This document shows positions 36,181 through 44,002 of a stretch of 64,000 nt of DNA, one piece after another. The translations under genes and the position numbers were made by a program. The stretch is from Stenotrophomonas maltophilia R551-3 (lineage in GTDB: Bacteria > Pseudomonadota > Gammaproteobacteria > Xanthomonadales > Xanthomonadaceae). Below the pieces are notes generated by a model, which did not search any database, was not told the origin of the DNA, and was given only the letters and a program-made list of their open reading frames with translations. Positions within the stretch are counted from its first letter, which is position 1, and every line of letters begins with the position of its first letter. The stretch is from contig NC_011071.1 of NCBI RefSeq assembly GCF_000020665.1, positions 2,160,501-2,224,500 on the forward strand. Direction: 5' to 3'.

Positions 36181-37440
36181 TCAGTGGCCATCGCTCGCCG
36201 CCGCCATCGGTCGATGGCCCGGACGCGCCAGCAACAGATGCGACACGCCGATCGATCGCTCCAGGAAGCCCCCCTCGCAGTACGCCAGATAGAACTCCCA
36301 CAGACGGCAGAAGCGCGCGTCGAAGCCCTGCGCCTGCACCGCAGGCAGCTGGGCGAGGAAGCGATGACGCCATGCACGCAGGGTCAGCGCGTACGAATGG
36401 CCGAAATCCTGCTGCGCGATCAGCTGCAGGTCGCTGGCCCGGGTCTTGGCCGCCATGATCGCGTTGATCGAGGGAATGAAGCTGCCCGGGAATACGTAGC
36501 GTTTGATGTAGTCAACGCTCCGCCGCGCCTGTTCGTAGCGCTGGTCCTCGATGGTGATGGCCTGCAGCAGCGCCACGCCGTCCGGCTTCAGCAGGCGCTG
36601 CAGCGTGGCCATGTAGGTGTCCAGGTACTCGGCACCAATGGCTTCGATCATCTCGATCGACACCAGCTTGTCGTAGCGGCCTTGCAGGTCCCGGTAGTCC
36701 TGCATCAACAGGGTGACCCGACCCTGCAGGCCGGCAGCCTTTACACGTTCCGTGGCCAGCGCGTGCTGCTCGGCGGAAATGGTGGTGGTGGTGACGTGAC
36801 AGCCATAGTGCTGGGCCGCATGCACGGCGAAACCGCCCCAGCCGGTGCCGATCTCGACCACGTGGTCGCCGGGCTTGAGCTGCAGCTGCTGGCAGATGCG
36901 GTCCAGCTTGCGTCGCGATGCCGTCTCCAGCGATTCACTGTCATCGGCGAAGAGTGCCGAGGAGTACATCAGGTCCGGCGACAGGAACAACGCGAAGAAA
37001 TCGTTGCCGAGGTCGTAGTGCGCCGCGATGTTGCGACGACTGCCTTCGCGGCTGTTGCGGCGCAGGCGGTTCCAGCCGCGCAGCAGCCAGCCGCCCACGC
37101 GGGCGGGGCCGTGCTCCATGCTGTCAAGCAGATCGCGGTTGCGTACCAGCAGGCGCACCAGGGCCACCAGATCATCGCAGTGCCAGTCGCCGTGGATGTA
37201 GCTCTCGCCAGCGCCGACGCTGCCCTGTGCAGCCACTTTTCGGTAGAACGCCGGGTCGTCGATGGTGACCGTGACCTGCAGATCACCGCGGGCTTCGCCC
37301 AGCCAGACCTCGCCGAGCGCATCGCGCACGCACAGACGGCCGTCGCGCAGGGGCGCCAGCTGCGCCAGCAGGCGGCGGCGCAGGAAAACGTCGAGCGTGC
37401 CCGGCTGTGGCAGGGCTACCGAGGGATTCATCTCGTTCAT
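36181..37440 (-). CDS. cfa: Cyclopropane-fatty-acyl-phospholipid synthase family protein
   Basis: A 419-residue cytoplasmic membrane-associated enzyme that adds a methylene or methyl group from SAM to double bonds of membrane phospholipids. It has the N-terminal lipid-binding domain (GESYIHGDWHCDDL), the AAHYDLGNDFF motif, the SAM site VVEIGTGWGGFA and the active-site region IEMIEAIGAEYLDTY. It lies directly behind DUF1365 with a four-base overlap, the classic sigma-E/ChrR regulon arrangement. Homologues in this context can act as 11-methyl or cyclopropane formers; the product is not certain. Confidence 0.9.
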   Translation of the reverse strand: MNEMNPSVALPQPGTLDVFLRRRLLAQLAPLRDGRLCVRDALGEVWLGEARGDLQVTVTIDDPAFYRKVAAQGSVGAGESYIHGDWHCDDLVALVRLLVRNRDLLDSMEHGPARVGGWLLRGWNRLRRNSREGSRRNIAAHYDLGNDFFALFLSPDLMYSSALFADDSESLETASRRKLDRICQQLQLKPGDHVVEIGTGWGGFAVHAAQHYGCHVTTTTISAEQHALATERVKAAGLQGRVTLLMQDYRDLQGRYDKLVSIEMIEAIGAEYLDTYMATLQRLLKPDGVALLQAITIEDQRYEQARRSVDYIKRYVFPGSFIPSINAIMAAKTRASDLQLIAQQDFGHSYALTLRAWRHRFLAQLPAVQAQGFDARFCRLWEFYLAYCEGGFLERSIGVSHLLLARPGHRPMAAASDGH

Positions 37441-38204
37441 CGTGGTTTCTCGGCAAGGGAAGGGTGGTCGTGCACCGGGTTGCGCTTCAGCCACAGGCGC
37501 AGCGCATGCCAATGGATGGCGGCCACCACCTGGGTGGTCATCAACGGATAGCAGGCGAGGACGCGCGCAAGGCCACGTCCGTCCAGCGGGTGCCGCTGCA
37601 TGGACTGGGTGGCATCGAATTGGCGCACGCCGTCGCGCCACACCTGCATGTGCACGCGCAGGTCCTCGTCGGGTGCGTTGAACCGCCAGTCATAGCGGCA
37701 ATCCATTGCCATGAATGGCGAGACGTGGAAGCACTTGTCGAACTGCCAGCGCAGTGACGCGCCCTCATGGAGCGCGGTCGATACCGGCAGCACGTATGCG
37801 TGGCGTTCCTTCCATGGGGTATTGGTGATGTCGGCGACGATGCAGTCCAGCGTGCTGCCGTCAGCCTGGTAGCAGTAGTAGAAGCTGACCGGGTTGAACA
37901 CGTGGCCGGCAAAGCGCAGGTGGGTGAGCAGGCGCACGGGCCCGCAGGGGCGGTGGCCGAGGGTGTTCGCGGCGTGGTCGCGCACGGCATCGGCGAGCGG
38001 TTGCGCGGGATCGCCGAAGTAGTCGCTGCGGCGGAACTCGGCCAGGTTGCGCCGGTTGACCGACCACAGCCAGCGTCGTGCGAACACGGTCTCCAGCTCA
38101 TCCAGATCCAGCAGCAGCTGTGCGACCGGATAGCGGAAGGCGTGCGGATGCGGGTGATGGCGCCGATGCATCACCTGCCCGATATAGAGTGCGCTGGCGC
38201 TCAC
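37437..38204 (-). CDS. DUF1365 family protein
   Basis: A 255-residue protein of the DUF1365 family. The signature is clear: HRRHHPHPHAFRYPVAQLLL at the N-terminus, LRFAGHVFNPVSFYYCY in the middle, and HVSPFMAMDCRYDWRF. It regularly accompanies the FAD oxidoreductase and cfa genes and is induced with them by singlet oxygen in Rhodobacter. The biochemical role is undefined. It overlaps both neighbours by four bases. Confidence 0.9.
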   Translation of the reverse strand: MSASALYIGQVMHRRHHPHPHAFRYPVAQLLLDLDELETVFARRWLWSVNRRNLAEFRRSDYFGDPAQPLADAVRDHAANTLGHRPCGPVRLLTHLRFAGHVFNPVSFYYCYQADGSTLDCIVADITNTPWKERHAYVLPVSTALHEGASLRWQFDKCFHVSPFMAMDCRYDWRFNAPDEDLRVHMQVWRDGVRQFDATQSMQRHPLDGRGLARVLACYPLMTTQVVAAIHWHALRLWLKRNPVHDHPSLAEKPR

Positions 38205-39478
38205 GCGGCGACCTCGCCGAACGCCGGCGCCAATCGATGCGGTTCGCAGGCACGCAGTGCGTCCACCACACGTCGGGCACTGCGGATGCCGTCTTCATGG
38301 AAGCCCCAGCCCCAATAGGCACCGGCGAACCAGGTATGGCGCCGGCCCTGCAGCTCGCCCCAGCGCTGCTGCGCCCGGACTGCGGCATGGTCATGTACCG
38401 GGTGCGCGTAGTGCAGCGTACGCAGCACCTTGGCCGGGTCGATCGCCTCGCTGCGGTTGAGGGTCACTACCAGCGGAGTGTCACCGGGCAGGCCCTGCAG
38501 CAGGTTCATGCAGTAACTGACCGTGCACGGCGCGGCGGGGTCGCGCGGCACGTGCGCGTTCCAGGCGGCCCAGGCCTTGCGCTCGCGCGGCAGCAGTGAT
38601 GCATCGGTGTGCAGCACGGCTTCGTTGGGCTGGTAGCGGATGGCACCGAGCACCTCGCGCTCGATGGCATCGGCGTCACCCAGCAGCGCCAGTGCCTGGT
38701 CGCTATGGCAGGCCAGGATCACCTCGTCGAAGCCTTCCACGCCGGCCGTACTGTGCACCCGCGCGCCCCAGGGCGTGCGCTCGACCGAATGCACCGGGCA
38801 CTCCAGTCGTTCGCGCACCTGCCAGCGGGCGCGCAGGGCTTCGATATAGCGCGCAGAGCCGCCTTTGACTACACGCCACGGCGAACGCCCGGTCATCTGC
38901 AGCATCTGGTGGTTGGCCATGAACTGGGCCAGATAGCGGGCCGGGAAGTCCATCACGGTGGCGGTTGGTGAAGACCACAGCGCCGACGCCATCGGTAGCA
39001 GGTGCTCCTCGATGAAGGCGTCACCATAGTGCTGGTCGCGCAGGTACTGGCCCAGCGTAGGGCCCTGGTCTTCCGCCAGCAGCAGCGGCGCATCGCGGTA
39101 GAAGCGGCGCAGGTCGGCCAGCATGCCCCAGAAGCGCGGCGACAGCAGGTTGCGGCGCTGGCAGAACAGGCCGTCCAGCGAGGTGGCGTTGTATTCCACG
39201 CCGCTGCGCTCGCTGTGCATTGAAAAGCTCATCGTGGTCGGCTGCGAGGCCACGTCCAGCTCATCGAACAAGGCGGTCAGCAGCGGATAGTGCCGCGGGT
39301 TGAAGACGATGAAGCCGGTATCCACGGCCATGCGCCGGCCGCCCACCTGCACGTCATGGGTGTGGGTATGCCCGCCGAGGTAGTCATTGGCTTCAAACAG
39401 CGTGACTTCATGTTCGCCGTGCAGCCACCAGGCGCTGGCCAGGCCTGCAATGCCGGAGCCGATGATCGCGATGCGCAT
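38201..39478 (-). CDS. FAD/NAD(P)-binding oxidoreductase
   Basis: A 425-residue flavoprotein of the amine oxidase/NAD(P)-binding Rossmann type (COG2907). The dinucleotide site IIGSGIAGLASAW is at the extreme N-terminus, so the ATG at 39478 was preferred over a longer reading. Other family blocks are YLGGHTHTHDVQ, DTGFIVFNPRHYP and the C-terminal FAGAYWGWGFHEDGIRSA. It is thought to act on membrane lipids together with DUF1365 and Cfa proteins. It begins one base after the desaturase stop codon. Confidence 0.9.
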   Translation of the reverse strand: MRIAIIGSGIAGLASAWWLHGEHEVTLFEANDYLGGHTHTHDVQVGGRRMAVDTGFIVFNPRHYPLLTALFDELDVASQPTTMSFSMHSERSGVEYNATSLDGLFCQRRNLLSPRFWGMLADLRRFYRDAPLLLAEDQGPTLGQYLRDQHYGDAFIEEHLLPMASALWSSPTATVMDFPARYLAQFMANHQMLQMTGRSPWRVVKGGSARYIEALRARWQVRERLECPVHSVERTPWGARVHSTAGVEGFDEVILACHSDQALALLGDADAIEREVLGAIRYQPNEAVLHTDASLLPRERKAWAAWNAHVPRDPAAPCTVSYCMNLLQGLPGDTPLVVTLNRSEAIDPAKVLRTLHYAHPVHDHAAVRAQQRWGELQGRRHTWFAGAYWGWGFHEDGIRSARRVVDALRACEPHRLAPAFGEVAA

Positions 39479-39479
39479 G

Positions 39480-40430
<951 letters not shown>

Positions 40431-40457
40431 GACGGATCTCGGCTGGAGTCGTGTCTT

Positions 40458-40488
40458 CCTCTACGCACCAGAACACAGAATGGATGCA
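40458..40488 (-). promoter_or_regulatory. ECF sigma promoter of the lipid operon
   Basis: The minus strand has TGCATCC (40488-40482), an 18-base spacer and TAGAGG (40463-40458). The motif and spacing are identical to the promoter before the sigma gene at 41346. Transcription would start near 40451, giving a leader of about 20 bases. Confidence 0.65.
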
Positions 40489-40511
40489 CTGCGGTGCAGA
40501 TCGTTGCCGAT

Positions 40512-41279
40512 TCACCTGGGCGTCACGGCGCAGTCGGCAACGAGCGGCTGCGTCCAGGCCCGTTGCCACTCGGCCGCAGCGCTTTCACGCGGCGCTGATG
40601 CAAACCGCACCACCACCTGTGGGTAGCCGCCCCGCGCATCGCGAAGATTGCTGGTGCCACGGAATTCCAGCAGTCGCCGGTCTGCGCTCGCGTAGACAAG
40701 CGATAGGCGGGGTGCGATGCCGCCATACCAGGTGTCGAGGCTGACCTCGATGGACTGGGCATCGATACCTTGCCAGCGCAGCGGCCCGCTGCGCACCACC
40801 TGTACCGGGTAGAAGCGTTGCCGCGCCGGAACCAGAAAAGGCAGCGAGACGCGCTCACCACGCATCAAGGCAGGCCAATGCAGGCGCACTGCCGCATCGA
40901 ATCCGGCGTCGATCACAGCATCTGCCGGCAGGGTGAGGCGACGCTGGCGCCGAGCGGAGGCGGCGGCTTCCTTCCAGTCGACCGCGATCGTTCCACCATC
41001 GGCCGCTACCTCCGCCGTCTGGCCGCTGCGCCTGTCCTCCAGGGTGTAGCCGCGCGCCTGTACCTGCGAGGTGGCGGGCAGGTGCTTGCGTGCGAAGGGT
41101 CGTCCATCCGGGCACTGGTACAGCACCCAGCGCTCGGAGCCGTCCTGGGCGGAGCGCTGCCAGTGCAGCTCCCGATAGGCGGCAGCCCCTTGCGGCGTGG
41201 TGGCAACACCTTCGCTGCGCTGCCAAGGGGTAGCCAGTGCGGTGCAGGGCAGGCAGAGCAACAGCCAGATGATGCGCAT
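40512..41279 (-). CDS. Secreted protein of unknown function in the sigma-ChrR locus
   Basis: A 255-residue exported protein with a signal peptide (MRIIWLLLCLPCTALATPWQ). The mature part is beta-rich, with segments such as ERWVLYQCPDGRPFARKHLP and a C-terminal FRGTSNLRDARGGYPQVVV. No domain is assigned. An alternative start is the ATG at 41288. It is transcribed divergently from the sigma gene behind its own CGCATCC-N18-TAAGCC motif, so it is probably a regulon member. Confidence 0.7.
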   Translation of the reverse strand: MRIIWLLLCLPCTALATPWQRSEGVATTPQGAAAYRELHWQRSAQDGSERWVLYQCPDGRPFARKHLPATSQVQARGYTLEDRRSGQTAEVAADGGTIAVDWKEAAASARRQRRLTLPADAVIDAGFDAAVRLHWPALMRGERVSLPFLVPARQRFYPVQVVRSGPLRWQGIDAQSIEVSLDTWYGGIAPRLSLVYASADRRLLEFRGTSNLRDARGGYPQVVVRFASAPRESAAAEWQRAWTQPLVADCAVTPR

Positions 41280-41304
41280 GAGGGGCATCCGGAAGGGGGA
41301 TCAG

Positions 41305-41335
41305 GGCTTACGGTGCAGAGGGCTGGCTGGATGCG
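41305..41335 (-). promoter_or_regulatory. ECF sigma promoter of the secreted protein gene
   Basis: The minus strand has CGCATCC (41335-41329), an 18-base spacer and TAAGCC (41310-41305). It lies back-to-back with the sigma-gene promoter, ten bases away. Confidence 0.5.
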
Positions 41336-41345
41336 CGGCGCTGGC

Positions 41346-41376
41346 TGCATCCAAATGGTGCCCCCAGCCGTAGAGA
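41346..41376 (+). promoter_or_regulatory. Autoregulatory ECF sigma promoter
   Basis: TGCATCC (41346-41352), an 18-base spacer and TAGAGA (41371-41376). This matches the lipid-operon promoter in both boxes and in spacing and resembles the known RpoE-ChrR promoter (TGATCC, then an A/T-rich -10). Confidence 0.65.
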
Positions 41377-41409
41377 GAACAGACCTTCACCTGCCCGCCG
41401 CGAACGCAG

Positions 41410-42033
41410 ATGTACCCTGACGCCGCCAGCCCCGCCTTCAACTTCGATAGCGTACGCATCGTGTCCAGTTCCCAGCAGCCGAGCAGCGAGCCGACGAACT
41501 GGGCCGGTGACATGGACGGTGTGGCGCGGCTGCGCGACCGCGATTGCTTCATGCGCATCTACGATCATTTCATGCCGCGCCTGTGTGTCTATCTGCGCGG
41601 TCTGGGTGCGCCCGAGGCAGTGGCCGAGGAGCTCGCGCAGGAGTGCCTGCTGCGGCTGTGGCTGCGCGCAGCCGACTACGACCCGGCGCAGGCAGCGCTG
41701 AGTACCTGGCTGTACCGCATCGCGCGCAACCTGCATATCGACCGGGTACGGCGTGAGCGCAGCTGGATACAGGTGCAGGCCGCGGTGGAGTACGCAGCGA
41801 CGGCAGACGTGGTCGAGCGCAGCAGCGCCGAGCAGTTCGCTGACCAGGCCCGGCTGCGCCAGCGCATCAATGAGCTGCCTGCGGTGCAGGCGCGCCTGGT
41901 CCGCATGTCCTATTTCGAGGCCAAGAGCCACGGCGAGATCGCCGAAGCGCTGGGAATGCCGCTGGGCACGGTCAAATCGCATCTGCGGCGCGCGTTCCTG
42001 CAGTTGCAATCCAAGGTGGGGGGCGCGCTGTGA
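41410..42033 (+). CDS. ECF sigma factor, RpoE/ECF11 (ChrR-associated) type
   Basis: A 207-residue sigma-70 family factor. Region 2 covers FMRIYDHFMPRLCVYLRGLG and LAQECLLRLWLRA, with the core-binding TWLYRIARNLHIDRVRRE. Region 4 covers SYFEAKSHGEIAEALGMPLG and TVKSHLRRAF. The next gene encodes a ChrR-type anti-sigma and overlaps it by four bases, the usual arrangement for the singlet-oxygen-responsive group. The start at 41410 fits the predicted transcription start about 27 bases upstream. Confidence 0.92.
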   Translation: MYPDAASPAFNFDSVRIVSSSQQPSSEPTNWAGDMDGVARLRDRDCFMRIYDHFMPRLCVYLRGLGAPEAVAEELAQECLLRLWLRAADYDPAQAALSTWLYRIARNLHIDRVRRERSWIQVQAAVEYAATADVVERSSAEQFADQARLRQRINELPAVQARLVRMSYFEAKSHGEIAEALGMPLGTVKSHLRRAFLQLQSKVGGAL

Positions 42034-42710
42034 ATCCGCACCACCACCTTCACGAATCCACCCTGATGAGCTATGCCGCGGGCGCGCTGCCGGCGCCGCT
42101 GAGCATTGTTGCCGGCACGCACCTGGAGCAGTGCCCGCAATGCCGCCAGCGGCTGCGGGATGCCGAGGTGATCGGCTCGGTGCTGCTGGAGCAGACGCAG
42201 CCGCCGCAAAGCGGCGGTGACGCGCACCGGACTGCACTTCGCGATGCGATGTTGCGGCGCCTGACTACGGAGTCGCCCGTCAGCGTTGCAGCGCCGGTAC
42301 GTCCAGTGCCGCCAGAGCGGCCTGAAGCGGATCCCGATCATCTGCCGGCGTCGCTGCATCCTTACTTCGGCACTTCGCTCAGTGGCCTGCGCTGGCGCTG
42401 GATGGCGCCGGGGGTGCATTGCATCCGCGCCGAACAGATGCCTTCACTGATCATGCTGAAGATCGCGCCCGGCAAATGCCTGCCCATGCACAGCCATGGC
42501 CGCAGCGAGCTGACCCAGATCCTGCGCGGCTCCTACAACGATGCTCTGGGCTTGTTTGCGCCGGGTGACATGGCGGATCTGGATGGAGACGTGGAGCACC
42601 AGCCGGTGACGGCGCCGGGCGTGCCCTGCATCTGCGTATCCGCACTGGACGCACCGCTGGTGTTCAGCGGCTGGCTGGCGCGGAAGATCCAGCGTTTCGT
42701 GAAGCTCTAA
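42030..42710 (+). CDS. chrR: ChrR-type zinc anti-sigma factor
   Basis: A 226-residue anti-sigma factor. The N-terminal anti-sigma domain holds the zinc motif (His near residue 6, then HLEQCPQC). The C-terminal cupin domain (about 105-215) has the metal-site segment MHSHGRSELTQILRGSYND and a second His in DGDVEHQPV. In Rhodobacter the cupin domain is needed for response to singlet oxygen and organic peroxides, which release the sigma factor. It starts with GTG overlapping the sigma stop codon (GTGA). Confidence 0.92.
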   Translation: MNPHHHLHESTLMSYAAGALPAPLSIVAGTHLEQCPQCRQRLRDAEVIGSVLLEQTQPPQSGGDAHRTALRDAMLRRLTTESPVSVAAPVRPVPPERPEADPDHLPASLHPYFGTSLSGLRWRWMAPGVHCIRAEQMPSLIMLKIAPGKCLPMHSHGRSELTQILRGSYNDALGLFAPGDMADLDGDVEHQPVTAPGVPCICVSALDAPLVFSGWLARKIQRFVKL

Positions 42711-42722
42711 CGGGGTGCTGCG

Positions 42723-43415
42723 GTGAGCACGATGAAGGAAATGCGCGTGCTGTTGACCGGTGTCGCGGGGCTGGTGGGGCAGGGCGTGGCCATGGCTTGC
42801 CAGGCTTCGCCAAGGGTTGCCAGCCTGACCGCTCTGGTCCGGCATCGAGGCAGCCTTGCCGGCCCCGGTGACGAACTGGTAGTGCCGGACTTCCTGCGCA
42901 TCAATGAGCAGCGCGATGATCTGGCTGGCTACGACGCCTGCCTGTACTGCGCAGGCGCGCCACCTGTGGGCACTGCCGAGGCTGAGTACCGGCGGGTGAC
43001 CCTGGATACCACGCTCGCCGTCGCGTGCGCCTGGGCCGCTGCGAATCCCCGCGGTTGTTTCCTGTATGTGTCTGGCGCAGGCGCGGACCCGCAAAGTCGG
43101 ATCATGCCGCTGCGGATCAAGGGCGAAACCGAGCAGGCATTGCGTGCGTTATCGATCCGGGCAGTCATGCTACGCCCTGGTGGCGTCCGCCCGGTGCCTG
43201 GCACCGGTACCCGGCATGCCGCGCTGAAGCCGTTGTACTGGGGCGGTGCACCGCTGATGAAACTGGCAGGGGTGATTACCCCTGGGCTGGTGACCAGCAA
43301 TCTTGCACTGGGCCAGGCGATGATCGCGCTGGCCGGCATGAGCAACCCGCCCGCGACGGTGGAGTGCGCTCAGATCAACCGGATCGCCGCTGGCGAAGGC
43401 GACCCGGTGGCCTGA
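42723..43415 (+). CDS. NAD(P)-dependent epimerase/reductase-like protein
   Basis: A 230-residue Rossmann-fold protein of the atypical short-chain dehydrogenase group. The dinucleotide site reads LLTGVAGLVGQGVA, and YVSGAGADPQ stands where typical members have their catalytic Ser/Tyr region. It starts with GTG 12 bases after chrR (ATG alternative at 42732), so it is in the sigma-ChrR operon. The substrate is unknown. Confidence 0.8.
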   Translation: MSTMKEMRVLLTGVAGLVGQGVAMACQASPRVASLTALVRHRGSLAGPGDELVVPDFLRINEQRDDLAGYDACLYCAGAPPVGTAEAEYRRVTLDTTLAVACAWAAANPRGCFLYVSGAGADPQSRIMPLRIKGETEQALRALSIRAVMLRPGGVRPVPGTGTRHAALKPLYWGGAPLMKLAGVITPGLVTSNLALGQAMIALAGMSNPPATVECAQINRIAAGEGDPVA

Positions 43416-43444
43416 TTACCGCAGGCTTGAGGAAATCAGAGCGC

Positions 43445-43930
43445 TCACAGTGCCGCCGGATTGGCCTGCCACACCGAAAAGTTCAGCGCAGCGGCGAACG
43501 ATATCCAGGCCAGATAAGGCAGCAGCATCGCCGCGGCACCGCGATGGATGCGCGCGAATACAACGATTGTCGTGCACACCAGCGTGATCAGTACCAGGAT
43601 GTCGGCGAAGGCGAGCGCGCCAAACTTCCAGCCGAAGAACAGCCAGCTCCATAGTGCATTGATGGCCAGCTGCAACAGATAGAGCGACAGTGCTGGGCGG
43701 GCGCCGCGCCAGCCGCGTTCACGCCAGACCAGCCACGCCGCAATCGCCATCATCGCGTAGAGCAGGGTCCACACCGGACCGAACACACGGGCCGGCGGCG
43801 CCCAGGAGGGCAGCACGAGGCTGGCATAGAAGCTGGCGGCTGACGTCGAGGCCCAAGCGCCCAGCGCAGCGGCGGCAAACGTGATCGCGATCCAGCCCAG
43901 CAGGCCAACTCCTTGCGTGCTCCTCTTCAT
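43445..43930 (-). CDS. tspO: TspO/MBR family protein
   Basis: A 161-residue outer/inner-membrane protein with five helices. Family motifs are PSWAPPARVFGPVWTLLYAM, the WSWLFFG helix and the C-terminal AALNFSVWQ. TspO proteins bind porphyrins and cholesterol-like ligands and take part in oxidative-stress control. The ATG at 43930 has AGGAG nine bases upstream; an in-frame ATG at 43939 lies inside that site. It converges with the sigma-chrR operon and has its own CGCATCC-N18-TATGTG motif. Confidence 0.9.
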   Translation of the reverse strand: MKRSTQGVGLLGWIAITFAAAALGAWASTSAASFYASLVLPSWAPPARVFGPVWTLLYAMMAIAAWLVWRERGWRGARPALSLYLLQLAINALWSWLFFGWKFGALAFADILVLITLVCTTIVVFARIHRGAAAMLLPYLAWISFAAALNFSVWQANPAAL

Positions 43931-43959
43931 TGCGTGCATCTCCTGAATACGTGTGCCGA

Positions 43960-43990
43960 CACATACGTACGAGCGCGGCAGATGGATGCG
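43960..43990 (-). promoter_or_regulatory. Possible ECF sigma promoter of tspO
   Basis: The minus strand has CGCATCC (43990-43984), an 18-base spacer and TATGTG (43965-43960). The -35 box and spacing agree with the other three; the -10 is the weakest of the set. Confidence 0.4.
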
Positions 43991-44002
43991 GTACGGGCGC
44001 CT

